Source: Planctomycetota bacterium
GTDB lineage: Bacteria > Planctomycetota > Phycisphaerae > UBA1845
DNA: 64,000 nt
Direction of reading: 5' to 3'
NCBI GenBank assembly: GCA_016208685.1
Contig: JACQXM010000051.1
Location: forward strand, 146,887 to 210,886
Notes under the pieces: model-generated
Seen by the model: only the letters and a program-made list of their open reading frames with translations
What the model was told of the DNA's origin: nothing
The model's database searches: none
Shown here: positions 17,895 to 26,763 of the stretch, one piece after another
Position numbering within the stretch: position 1 is the stretch's first letter
How the letters are laid out: the number at the start of each line of letters is the position of its first letter
Made by a program: the position numbers and the translations under genes

Positions 17895-19355
17895 ATGAGT
17901 GACGCCTACCACGGACCGCTGGAGCGCATCGACGACCACCGCTGGCGCATCCCGCGCAGCTACAAACCCGGGATGCGCGTGGATGGCCTCATCTACGCCG
18001 ACCGGGCGCTCGTCGAGGCCATCAAACAGGACAAGTCACCGGAACAGGTGGCCAACGTTGCCTGCCTGCCGGGCATCGTGCGCTATTCGCTCGCCATGCC
18101 CGACATCCACTGGGGTTACGGCTTCTGCATCGGCGGCGTGGCGGCGACCGACCCCGCGCAAGGCGGGGTGATCAGCCCGGGGGGCGTGGGCTACGACATC
18201 AACTGCGGCGTGCGGCTCATCCGCACGAATCTCACCTTCGCCGACGTCAAGCCGCGCCTGCAAGCGCTCGTGGACACGCTGTTCAAAACCGTTCCCTGCG
18301 GCGTGGGCAAGGGCGGCATCGTGAAGTTCAACAAGAGCGAGCTTCGCGAACTGATGTCGGAAGGCTCGCCGTTCGTCGTCAGGCGCGGACTGGGCTGGCA
18401 GAGCGACATCGAATGCACCGAGGCCCACGGGCGCATCGCCGACGCCGAGCCGGGCCTGGTTTCCGAGCGCGCGTTGGAGCGCGGCTCGGACCAGTGCGGC
18501 ACCCTCGGCAGCGGCAATCACTTCCTCGAAGTGCAGGTGGTGGAGAAGGTGGACGACGCGCAGGCGGCCGCGGCCATGGGGCTGGTCGAAGGGGGCGTGA
18601 CGGTGATGATCCACTCCGGCTCGCGCGGGTTGGGGTACCAGGTCTGCGAAGATGCCCTCAAGGCGTTGCACAACGTCCCGGAGAAATACGGCATTGACCT
18701 GCCGGACAAGCAGCTCGTCTGCGCCCCGGTGGATTCGCCCGAGGGCCGGCAGTACTTGGGCGCCATGCGCGCCGCGGCCAACTTCGCCTGGTGCAACCGG
18801 CAGATCATGACGCACCTGGCGCGCCAAGCCTTCGCGGACCTGTTCGGTCAGCCCGCCGAGCGCCTGGGCATGCACCTCGTTTACGACGTGGCGCACAACA
18901 TCGCCAAGATGGAGCCCTACGAGGTGGACGGACGAACCTGCGAACTTTGCGTGCACCGCAAGGGGGCGACGCGTGCCTTTCCACCCGGGCATCCGGAGCT
19001 TCCCGCGCGCTATCGCACCGTCGGCCAGCCCGTGCTGGTGCCCGGCGACATGGGGCGCGCCAGCTACGTGCTGGTTGGCCAGCCGGGCGCGATGGAACAT
19101 ACGTTCGGCAGTTCCTGTCACGGCGCCGGGCGGCGGATGTCGCGTGGCGCGGCGATCCGCGCCAGCAAGGGGCGCTCCATCCACCGCGAGCTGCTGGATC
19201 GCGGCGTATTTGCCCGCGCCCGCGGGCGAACGGGATTGGAAGAAGAGCAACCCGACGCCTACAAGGACGTGGTTCAGGTAGTAAGCGTGCTGCACTCAGC
19301 GGGCATCAGTCGGCGGGTGGCCAAGCTGCGGCCGGTGGGGGTGATCAAGGGGTGA
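17895..19355 (+). CDS. rtcB: RNA-splicing ligase RtcB
   Basis: 486 residues. It joins RNA 2',3'-cyclic phosphate or 3'-phosphate ends to 5'-OH ends using GTP and Mn2+. The sequence has MPDIHWGYGFCIGGVAA, SPGGVGYDINCGVRLI with the metal-binding Cys, GSGNHFLE, HSGSRGLG and DVAHNIAK, and the catalytic-His segment SSCHGAGRRMSRG. With archease upstream this forms an RNA repair/ligation pair. The stop is followed by a 229-base gap to a convergent gene. Confidence 0.96.
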   Translation: MSDAYHGPLERIDDHRWRIPRSYKPGMRVDGLIYADRALVEAIKQDKSPEQVANVACLPGIVRYSLAMPDIHWGYGFCIGGVAATDPAQGGVISPGGVGYDINCGVRLIRTNLTFADVKPRLQALVDTLFKTVPCGVGKGGIVKFNKSELRELMSEGSPFVVRRGLGWQSDIECTEAHGRIADAEPGLVSERALERGSDQCGTLGSGNHFLEVQVVEKVDDAQAAAAMGLVEGGVTVMIHSGSRGLGYQVCEDALKALHNVPEKYGIDLPDKQLVCAPVDSPEGRQYLGAMRAAANFAWCNRQIMTHLARQAFADLFGQPAERLGMHLVYDVAHNIAKMEPYEVDGRTCELCVHRKGATRAFPPGHPELPARYRTVGQPVLVPGDMGRASYVLVGQPGAMEHTFGSSCHGAGRRMSRGAAIRASKGRSIHRELLDRGVFARARGRTGLEEEQPDAYKDVVQVVSVLHSAGISRRVAKLRPVGVIKG

Positions 19356-19584
19356 ACTGCCGGCACTCGCGTGCGAGACGCCCGCCGGATCGCCCTCATC
19401 GCCCGGCCTGTGCCGCCGTGGTGACGGCTCGTCCCTCTCGGCTTCCCCGGACGTCCGTCCCTTCGCGGCGGCAACACGCCGCGCAGTGGGAGGTTCCCGG
19501 CCATGCGTCCGGATCGGCCGCCGGGGATGGCTTTCGTGTTCGCCGTTCCCTGTCCGCCGCCACCGCTCCATAAAGTGCGTTCGA

Positions 19585-21333
19585 TTACGGCCGCGTCGGC
19601 TGCGACTGCTCCAGCCGTTCCAGCCGCGCGGCGAGTGCCGCGATCTCGGCATCCTTCTCCCGGCGCATGCGCCGCAGCTCGGCGTCGCGATCCGCCAACT
19701 GGGCGTCCTTCTCGGCGCGCAGCTCGCGCAGCGCCTCCACGAAGAGCGCCGTCGTCCCTTGCTCGTTGACGAACTTGTACCCCGAGGGGGACTGTTCAAC
19801 CCACTCGGGGAAAACGGGTTCCACCTCCTGAGCGATCAGCCCCACGTGCCGACCCGGCGTCGCCAGCCCGGTGCGAAGCCCTTCCTCGGTGAACTCGAAG
19901 CTCACGCCCCGAAGCGAGAGCAGCCGATTCAACACGCCCGAAAGCCCCTCGACGTTTCGCTTCACGCGGGCGTCGGAGAGCGCCGACCACTGGCCGCCGT
20001 TGGGCTTGGCGGCCGCACCGCTGATGGCCAGCTTGAAGAACCCCTGCAGGAACTCCGTAGTACCGATGCCTACGCTGCCCTGCGGCGTGACCACCACGAT
20101 GGGCGAGGACAGATCGGCGGTCGGTGCGATGCGGAAGTTCGTGTCGTCCTGCGAAAGCCCCAGGCTCCAGTCCAGGAGCGTGGTGGTGACGGACGGGTCG
20201 TAGAAGAAGACGGTGACCGCAGTCGCGTCGATGCCGGGGGTGCCGATCCCGAGGCAATCACACTCCGTGTGCACGCAGCCGAGCCCGGGAATGCAGAACT
20301 GCGTTTCCAGCAGCTCGAGGCTTGCGGCCAACTGAACTCCGAAGCTCGGCGCGTTGATCTCGGCGGCCGTGAAGGCGTGCTCCCACACGTCGAACGTGCC
20401 TCCGGCGAACTGCTGCGCCTGGGTGTCCGTGAACGTCACCGACCTCTGGGCCGTGGCACTCGAACCCCCGAGCAGCTCGACGACAACCGGGACCTTGCAG
20501 ACGTCGCAGTCGAAGCAGCTACAGCTCGATCGACCCTCAAGCGTGACCAGAATGCCCACGATCAACGCATCGGCTGGGAGCGAGAACCCGAGATTCGTCA
20601 GGCGCAGCGGCTGCGATTGGTCGGCATCGTTCGAGCCGAGGGAGCCGGAGAGGCTGACCTCGGCCCGCGCGCCGTCGCTGGTGATCGCCGCGCCGGGGTT
20701 GGTCCACGCCACCCCCGAGCCGGACGCGACGGCCGCGGTCGGCGCGCTCTGGGTCGACAGCGGCGGGCCCTGGTTGAACCTGGCAGACTGAAAGCGGATG
20801 CCTGTGTCGGCGAAGGGGCGCTGGATGTGGATCGACGCGGTCGGCGCGTTGGTGCCGATGCCAACCTTGCCCGCAGGCAGGAAAACGTCGTCCCCGTTGT
20901 CGCGCCAGTTCGAGGACGCGCCCTTGGCCTTGAGCGCATACGGCGCGGCCGCTATCGCCTGCCGAGGCGAAAGCACGGTAGCGCCGGTGCACGCCGGGTC
21001 ATCACAAACCGCGACTTCCAGGAATCGCGCGTCGCCGTTGAAGGGATTGGTCCCGAATTCGCCGTTGTCGTTGAGCATCACTGTGAACAACCCATTGCTC
21101 ACGGGAACGTTGGTGATGATCTGGGGCGATCCGATCTGAACGCCGCCAACCGGCGGGGAGCCGCTGCCGGCCGCGTCCCAGAGGCTGAAGCCCAGGTGCA
21201 CGACGCCGTTTACCGGCGTTCCGTTTTCCTTGAGCTGGCCCTGGTAGGAAAAGCCGCCGCTGAGTGGCGCCGCCTCCGCCGGAACGCAGCAGACTGCGAC
21301 ACCGACACCGAGCACCAACGAGAACCTCCGCAT
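19585..21333 (-). CDS. Secreted fibre-like protein with C-terminal peptidase S74 chaperone domain
   Basis: 582 residues; the ATG at 21333 has AAAGGAG 9 bases upstream, and further upstream frame is non-coding in style. The signal peptide MRRFSLVLGVGVAVCCVPAEA is followed by a beta-rich head (GGFSYQGQLKENGTPVNG; SPRQAIAAAPYALKA; KVGIGTNAPTASIHIQ). A middle jelly-roll-like region holds a Cys cluster (CSCFDCDVCK). The C-terminus has the S74 signature SDARVKRNVEGL, with the Ser and Lys (S-x4-K) of the self-cleaving dyad, then GLIAQEVEPVFPEWV and a terminal coiled coil. Such domains trimerise phage tail fibres and then cut themselves off. No phage genes flank it, so a cell-surface trimer is more likely. 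Confidence 0.85.
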   Translation of the reverse strand: MRRFSLVLGVGVAVCCVPAEAAPLSGGFSYQGQLKENGTPVNGVVHLGFSLWDAAGSGSPPVGGVQIGSPQIITNVPVSNGLFTVMLNDNGEFGTNPFNGDARFLEVAVCDDPACTGATVLSPRQAIAAAPYALKAKGASSNWRDNGDDVFLPAGKVGIGTNAPTASIHIQRPFADTGIRFQSARFNQGPPLSTQSAPTAAVASGSGVAWTNPGAAITSDGARAEVSLSGSLGSNDADQSQPLRLTNLGFSLPADALIVGILVTLEGRSSCSCFDCDVCKVPVVVELLGGSSATAQRSVTFTDTQAQQFAGGTFDVWEHAFTAAEINAPSFGVQLAASLELLETQFCIPGLGCVHTECDCLGIGTPGIDATAVTVFFYDPSVTTTLLDWSLGLSQDDTNFRIAPTADLSSPIVVVTPQGSVGIGTTEFLQGFFKLAISGAAAKPNGGQWSALSDARVKRNVEGLSGVLNRLLSLRGVSFEFTEEGLRTGLATPGRHVGLIAQEVEPVFPEWVEQSPSGYKFVNEQGTTALFVEALRELRAEKDAQLADRDAELRRMRREKDAEIAALAARLERLEQSQPTRP

Positions 21334-21635
21334 GACTGTCCGCTCCTTTCCTGTGGCTATGTGAACCGGCACCTGCCCGGACGGGGACGGCCGAGGCCGC
21401 ATCCGCCGCGTGAAAGGGCACCCCCTTTCGCCGTTGCCGGCGATGTTCGGAACCGGCGAGTTGCTCGCCGCTCCCGGCATTACATCCCGCGGCGCCGTCG
21501 AAAGGCCGCCGCGATGAGCCCCGCGGCAGACGTCACGTGTCGATCAGAGCCAGGCGCGAGGAGGCGTCATCCGTACGAGCCGCGCAAGCGAGCGCGGTCC
21601 ATCCGTGCCTCAGGCGGTGCCGCACGGAACCGGCG

Positions 21636-22079
21636 CTAATGCCCGTTGAACATCGCTTGAACAGTGGCGAAGTCGGCCAGCGCGATGGTACCGTCGCCGT
21701 CGAAATCGTAGCAGTTGCAACCGGGCGCCGGCGGGCCGCCGCCGGGACCGGCCAGGCAAAGTTGAAAGGTGTCGAAGTCGAACAGGTTGACGACCCCGTC
21801 CTCGTTGCAGTCGCTGCGGATCACCTCGAACCAAAATCCGCCGGTAAGGTGGAAGTTGCCGCCGCTCAGGACGCCGGCATCAAGTTGGCCAATGGTGCCG
21901 GAGAGCTCAAAGTCGCCCCCGGTGCTGCGCATGACGCCTCCGCCGTCGACGGTGTTCCAGGTCAGGTCGGCCGTGGGTCCGACGGCCGGCGCCGCCGGGC
22001 TCCTCAGACCAACAGCCGTCGCAGCCGCCAGCAGCACACTTGCCGCCCCCAACCTACGTGATGTCCGGCACAATTGCAT
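21636..22079 (-). CDS. Short secreted dockerin-like protein (147 aa), paralogue of the 1.0 kb gene
   Basis: The ATG at 22079 is preceded by GGAGGG. A hydrophobic signal (GAASVLLAAATAVGL) is followed by GGDFELSGTIGQLDAG, then FHLTGGFWF and two calcium-loop-like segments, CNEDGVVNLFDFDTFQ and DFDGDGTIALADFATVQAMF. The same architecture and wording occur in the protein at 966-1400. The two are paralogues of unknown role, 20 kb apart. Confidence 0.8.
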   Translation of the reverse strand: MQLCRTSRRLGAASVLLAAATAVGLRSPAAPAVGPTADLTWNTVDGGGVMRSTGGDFELSGTIGQLDAGVLSGGNFHLTGGFWFEVIRSDCNEDGVVNLFDFDTFQLCLAGPGGGPPAPGCNCYDFDGDGTIALADFATVQAMFNGH

Positions 22080-22440
22080 CGTCCGATCCCTCCAAGGTCC
22101 ATACCCACCTTCAGCACCACCATCATAGCGGACGATGGGAGCTCTTGGAAGGCCCTTGCGAGTGTTTCTACGGGGCTGTGACCATGGCGGGCGAGCTCGC
22201 GATGACGCTCTGTGCGTCCGGTTGTCGGGCGGCACAGCCCCGCGTCGGCCTCGCCGAATGACCCTGGGCCCGTCCGCGCCGCCGCGGAGGTGACCACGAC
22301 CCCAGGGTGGGCAAAGAAGCGTCCCGCCGCCGCGGGTGTCGCAGCGACGGGACGCTATGTTGTTCACCGTCCGGGTGTCCGGCGTCAGCCCCGCGACGTT
22401 TCAAACGTGCGAGGCGAACGGCGGCCCGGCTGCGAGCCGA
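22080..22440. other. 361-base gap holding two inverted repeats
   Basis: No gene is seen. ACCCTGGG (22261-22268) pairs with CCCAGGGT (22301-22308), and a stronger 9-bp repeat lies at 22318-22356 (listed separately). The promoter of the short secreted protein should be near 22100. Confidence 0.5.
22318..22356 (-). terminator. Probable terminator of the triple-thioredoxin gene
   Basis: The 9-bp inverted repeat AGCGTCCCG (22318-22326) / CGGGACGCT (22348-22356) lies 85 bases past the stop of the leftward gene. On that strand it is followed by TCTTTG, a weak T-rich tail. The loop is long (21 bases), so strength is uncertain. Confidence 0.45.
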
Positions 22441-25164
22441 CTACGGGACCGCGACGGGGTCCCGCTTGCCGCCGGCCTCCCCCGCGGGTTTGCCGGCGAT
22501 CAGGCCGTCAAGCTGGCCCTTCAGCACGGTATCCAGGTCCGGCTTGGCGCCGACATTCACATGCGCGATGTTCCCGCTCTTGTCCACTACTACCATGGTG
22601 GGGAAGCCATTGGCATTGTAGAGCGGTCCCACGGTGTTCTTTGGGTCGTACGCCAGCTCGATGTTGGAGCCGGCGGTCTTGAAGACCTCCACCGTCTCCT
22701 GCTGCGTGAACTCCTTGCGCATCGTCTGAGCAACGTTGACGAATCGCACGCCCTTCGCCTCGTATTCGGCACGGACGGTCTCAATCACCGGGACCGCCTT
22801 CTTGCAGAAGCCGCAGTTGGGCGCTACGAATGTGAGGACCGTCGCCGGGTGGTTGGCAAAGTCGGAGCTGCCCAGCTTCTTGCCGTCAACCGTGGCGAGA
22901 TCGAACGCCGGTGCCTTCTTGCCCACCAGGGATTCCGGCGTTGCCTGCGGCGGGGCCGCGGCCGTGGGGGCCTCGACCTTGGGCATGGGCTTGCCTTCCA
23001 GAAGGGCATCGAGCTGCGCCTTCAGCCGCGTTTCCAGATCGGCGACGGCTCCGATGTTAACGGCCTCGATCTTGCCGCTCTTGCCCATGACCACCATGGT
23101 CGGGAAGCTGGTCGCCTGGAACAGCGGGCCGATGCTGTTGGCGGAGTCGATCACCAGCTCGCCCTCGAAGCCGGTGCCCTTCAGAGTTTCCTTAACCTGG
23201 GCGTCTTCGAAGTTTTGCCGCATGGTCTGGCTGACGGCGACGAAGCGTACGCCCTTGGCGACGTATTCCTTGCGGACCTTCTCCAGGTTGGGAAGCTGCT
23301 TCTTGCAGAAGCCGCAGTTCGGCGCCCAGAAGTCGGCGACGGTGATCGCCTGTGCCAGGGAGGCGTTGCTGAACTCCTTGCCCTCCGTGGTGCTGGCGCT
23401 GAACTTCGGCGCTTCCTTGCCGACCATCGCCTCGGCGGGGCGCTGCTGCGGCTGCTGCGGTGGGGCCTCAGCAGTCGGCGGAGGCGTCGGCAGCGGCTTG
23501 CCCGCGATGAGCGCGTCGAGCTGGCCCTTAAGGCGGCTTTCGAAATCGGCGGCCGCCCCGACCGTAACCGCCTCCACCTTGCCGGACTTGCCCAGAACCA
23601 CCAGCGTGGGATAACTGTTGGCATTGAACAGCGGGCCGATGGTGTTGGCGTGGTCCATCGCCAATTCGCCCTGGAAGCCCGTGCCCTTGAGCACCTCCTT
23701 CACCTCGTCGTCGGTGAAGGTCTTTCGCATTGTCTGGCTGATGCTGACGAAGCGTACGCCCTTGTCCACGTACTCCTTGCGAACGTTCTCCAGCATGGGA
23801 ATCTGCTTCTTGCAGAAGCCGCAGTTGGGGGCGAAGAAATCAACCACGGTGATGGCGTCTTTGAGGGTGGCGTTGGAGACCGGCTTGCCGTCGGTGGTGT
23901 TGATGCTGAAGGTCGGCGCCGGCTGACCCACGAGCTGCTCCGCCGGACGAGTCGGGGGACGCTTGTTGGCGTCCGCGACTTGCGGCGCGGCGTTGATGGG
24001 GATGACGACCGTCTCCTTCTCCTTGTCGGTGGTCTTCAGCGTGATCTTGGGGAGCGTCGCCGGCGCCTGATAGCCGGCCGGGACCTCCAGGTTGACGGTG
24101 TAGGCCTTGCCTTCCGTCCGCTCGTTGACCAGCACCTTCAACGCCGGGTCATCGACCGTGGCCTCCAGGACCTTCACCGGGTCCTTGCCGTAGTTCGTGA
24201 TGCGGATGGGCCGGGTATAAGGCTTGTCCGAAGTCGCGGCGGGATTGAGCGTCACGGCCGCGGGCTGGATTTCGATGCGCTCCGGCACCGAGGCGGTGGC
24301 GGTGACGATGATCGACTCCTGCTCGCTGATGTTGGTGGTGATCGTCGTGGTGTTGCGATACTCGCCCGGCTTGAAGGGGGGAGCCATGGTCACCTTCAGT
24401 TCGTACTCCTTGTTGGGGGTGGTGGTCACCACCTCGAACTTGAAGGGACCGTCCTCGGTGGGGTTCGCCTTGATCTCGAGGTTGCGATCGGTGTTGTTGG
24501 TGATCTTGAGCACGCGCTCCTGCGGCCCTTCATCGCTGATCTTGCCGAAGATGGCGTTGGTGGGGAGCACGTCCACGTAGCGCTTCACCACGCCCGCGAG
24601 CTTGAGCTTGAGGTCCGGATTCACCGGGTCATTGGTGCTGATGGTGATGGCCTTCTCATACTTACCGCGGAGCTTGGTGCTGTTGATGGAGAAGGGGAAC
24701 TCGCCGCTCTTGCCCGGCTCCAGGACCTTGGGGTGTTCGCCGGCGACGGTGCATCCACAGGCGGGGCGGACCTTGGTGATCTCCAGAGGAGCCTGTCCCT
24801 CGTTCTTGATGATGAAGGCATGGGTCAGCGTCGGTCCCATCCAGGTTTCGCCGAAGTCCTTGGTGGGCTCATCGCACTTGGCAACAGGGATGGGGCCTTC
24901 GGGCACGGGCGGCTTAGGCTGCTCCGGCGCCGGCTCGCCCGGTTTGGCGTTGGGGTCGGCCGGGATTCTCGTCGCAGGCACATCCGTTGTTTTGACCTCC
25001 GGCTTCATCAGCGCCGCCGCCTGCGACGTCCAAGCGGCAACGGCAATCAGCGCGGCCAAGGCGCCCAACGCGACCAGGCGCGGAAACCCGCGGGCGCCGA
25101 GCGCCAGGTGCCGCGGCGCGACACCCGCCGTCGCGATACCAATCGAAGTCTTGAGTTTTCTCAT
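22441..25164 (-). CDS. Exported DUF1573 protein with three tandem thioredoxin-like (TlpA-type) domains
   Basis: 907 residues; GAGGGAAG lies 8 bases before the ATG. After a signal or anchor segment (LVALGALAALIAVAAW), residues about 90-420 hold DUF1573-type beta domains (DFGETWMGPTLTHAF; EITKVRPACGCTV). Then come three thioredoxin-like domains, each starting VG(K/Q)xAPxF and each with the active site APNCGFCKK (first Cys at residues 448, 617 and 784, spacing 169 and 167). Each also has a GP(L)F/Y..xxFPTxVV cis-Pro segment. The active site CGFC differs from the usual CGPC or CPPC. Domains are joined by Pro/Gln/Ala-rich linkers. It is probably an extracytoplasmic thiol-disulfide protein; oxidant or reductant direction and partners are unknown. 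Confidence 0.88.
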   Translation of the reverse strand: MRKLKTSIGIATAGVAPRHLALGARGFPRLVALGALAALIAVAAWTSQAAALMKPEVKTTDVPATRIPADPNAKPGEPAPEQPKPPVPEGPIPVAKCDEPTKDFGETWMGPTLTHAFIIKNEGQAPLEITKVRPACGCTVAGEHPKVLEPGKSGEFPFSINSTKLRGKYEKAITISTNDPVNPDLKLKLAGVVKRYVDVLPTNAIFGKISDEGPQERVLKITNNTDRNLEIKANPTEDGPFKFEVVTTTPNKEYELKVTMAPPFKPGEYRNTTTITTNISEQESIIVTATASVPERIEIQPAAVTLNPAATSDKPYTRPIRITNYGKDPVKVLEATVDDPALKVLVNERTEGKAYTVNLEVPAGYQAPATLPKITLKTTDKEKETVVIPINAAPQVADANKRPPTRPAEQLVGQPAPTFSINTTDGKPVSNATLKDAITVVDFFAPNCGFCKKQIPMLENVRKEYVDKGVRFVSISQTMRKTFTDDEVKEVLKGTGFQGELAMDHANTIGPLFNANSYPTLVVLGKSGKVEAVTVGAAADFESRLKGQLDALIAGKPLPTPPPTAEAPPQQPQQRPAEAMVGKEAPKFSASTTEGKEFSNASLAQAITVADFWAPNCGFCKKQLPNLEKVRKEYVAKGVRFVAVSQTMRQNFEDAQVKETLKGTGFEGELVIDSANSIGPLFQATSFPTMVVMGKSGKIEAVNIGAVADLETRLKAQLDALLEGKPMPKVEAPTAAAPPQATPESLVGKKAPAFDLATVDGKKLGSSDFANHPATVLTFVAPNCGFCKKAVPVIETVRAEYEAKGVRFVNVAQTMRKEFTQQETVEVFKTAGSNIELAYDPKNTVGPLYNANGFPTMVVVDKSGNIAHVNVGAKPDLDTVLKGQLDGLIAGKPAGEAGGKRDPVAVP

Positions 25165-25542
25165 CGGTTCACTTCCCTCTTAGTTGCCTGACGATACACC
25201 AATCACGAAACCAGTCGGCACCGCCCTGACGGCACGACGCCGACAACGCACGCAACGTCACGCGCGACGAGGTCCGCGACGCCGCTTGGCACCGACGACG
25301 CGAAGCTCCTCGTGCCCGAATTGCGATCGGTGTTTATACTCCGCCGCGTTCGCTGCATTCAACGGCGCAACGGTGTTGTTACGGGAGCGTTACCGGTCTA
25401 TTCTCGGACGAAGGCCGCGGCGGCCGCCGGACCACGGATTCAGCAGCGCCCACGCCGGCGCGACGCGGCACGGGACCGCCAGCCGCGCCATTCCGGCGGG
25501 CGCCGATGTGCGCGGCGGCGCTGAGGACAGGAAACAGCCACC
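25165..25542. other. 378-base intergenic gap between divergent genes
   Basis: It separates the leftward thioredoxin gene from rightward pgpA and should hold both promoters. No RNA gene, repeat or coding signal is evident. Confidence 0.4.
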
Positions 25543-26064
25543 ATGAACCAGTCGCCGTCCGTGCCGGCCGCTCCGATTCCGCCGCGCCTCTGGTGGCACC
25601 GAGCCTTAATCCTCCTGGGATCCGTAGGCCCGCTGGGGTACCTGCCCGCTTCTGGGACCGCCACCGTCGCGGTCGTCGGCATCCCGCTCTTCTGGCTGAC
25701 GCGCGGCTGGCCGCTGGCCGTGTACCTGCCCGCGACCGTGGCATTCACCGCGGCGGCCGTGGCGCTGCACCACACCGGCGACGTGCTTCTGGGCGAGAAG
25801 GACAGCCGAAAGCTGGTGTGGGACGAGTTGGTGGGCTTCCTCTTCGCCACCATCGCCGTGCCGTTCAACTGGAAGACGGCGGCTATCGCGTTTTTCCTGG
25901 AGCGCGGGATCGACATCCTCAAGGTTCCACCCGGGCGGCAGATTGAGGATCATCTTCCCGGCGGGTGGGGCGTGGTAGGTGACGACGTGGTGGCAGGGCT
26001 CTACACCTGCGCCGTGCTCCATGCCTTGTGCTTCGTGTTTCCCGTCCTCCGGGGCGGAGTGTAG
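25543..26064 (+). CDS. pgpA: Phosphatidylglycerophosphatase A
   Basis: 173 residues, a multi-spanning membrane enzyme dephosphorylating phosphatidylglycerol phosphate. It has the family signatures GPLGYLPASGTATVA near the start, KDSRKLVWDELVGFL in the middle, and FLERGIDILKVPPGRQ followed by LPGGWGVVGDDVVAGLY. At least three hydrophobic segments are seen. AGGA lies shortly before the ATG. It is convergent with the truncated haemoglobin gene. Confidence 0.92.
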   Translation: MNQSPSVPAAPIPPRLWWHRALILLGSVGPLGYLPASGTATVAVVGIPLFWLTRGWPLAVYLPATVAFTAAAVALHHTGDVLLGEKDSRKLVWDELVGFLFATIAVPFNWKTAAIAFFLERGIDILKVPPGRQIEDHLPGGWGVVGDDVVAGLYTCAVLHALCFVFPVLRGGV

Positions 26065-26197
26065 CCGGCCGCCGCGAGCGCGCATAGCGGCAGTGCGGCA
26101 CCGGATGCGGGCGCCCCGGTTTCTACGTCCTGCGCCGCGGGCCGGCGCGGCGAGTGGCGCGGGTGTGCGCCACGCGCCGCACGCGACCGCCGCAGCC

Positions 26198-26569
26198 TCA
26201 ACCGGCCACGATCTCCTTCTTGAGCGGCATGATCATGGCCATCGCCTCCTCGATCTCCGACTCGTCGATGTCGGCGCCGCGCATGGCCTCGGCCATGTGG
26301 TCGGTGAACCGCTCGAAGTGACGGTCGGTGAGCCCGAAGCGGTTGTGCGCCTTGCGCAGCCCCTTGCCGGTGTACTGCTTCATGCCCCCGAGTGTTGCAG
26401 AAAGGAACTTAACATACTGGTCGGTGAGCTTGTTCATGTCGATGCCGTCGTAGTAGCCCTTCAGGTCGTTGTCGGCCAGGGCGCGTCGGAAGAGATCGGC
26501 GACGATGGACTGGATCGCCTTGGTGCCGCCGATTCTGGCAAATAGGGTGGTGGTAACGGTCTGATTCAT
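26198..26569 (-). CDS. glbN: Group 1 truncated haemoglobin
   Basis: 123 residues, standard for trHbN; GGGAG lies 7 bases before the ATG. The start LFARIGGTKAIQSIVADLF and the segment LSATLGGMKQYTGKGLRKAH fit the family, with the likely haem-binding proximal His in RKAHNRFGLTDRHFERF. These proteins bind O2 or NO; nitric oxide detoxification is one known role. No neighbour suggests a specific function. Confidence 0.93.
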   Translation of the reverse strand: MNQTVTTTLFARIGGTKAIQSIVADLFRRALADNDLKGYYDGIDMNKLTDQYVKFLSATLGGMKQYTGKGLRKAHNRFGLTDRHFERFTDHMAEAMRGADIDESEIEEAMAMIMPLKKEIVAG

Positions 26570-26763
26570 GGTTGTCTCCCGTCATGGGTCTCGATTGGGC
26601 TCGGCCCGGCCCGCGTTCGCGCGGGTGCCGATTACCGGTTGTTCGGGCGCCGCCGCGCGCGGCTTGAATTGTCCGCAAGGGGTCCGCGGGGAGCGTCGGC
26701 GGTTCCTGCCGCCCCCCCTTTGCCATGACGCCGCCGGGGCGATCGGCTATAGTCGGGTCCGAT

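Noticed and set aside
22336..25191. 951-residue open frame on the + strand
   Set aside because: It is exactly antisense to the triple-thioredoxin gene and has an H/R/V/G-rich composition typical of the opposite strand of GC-rich genes.
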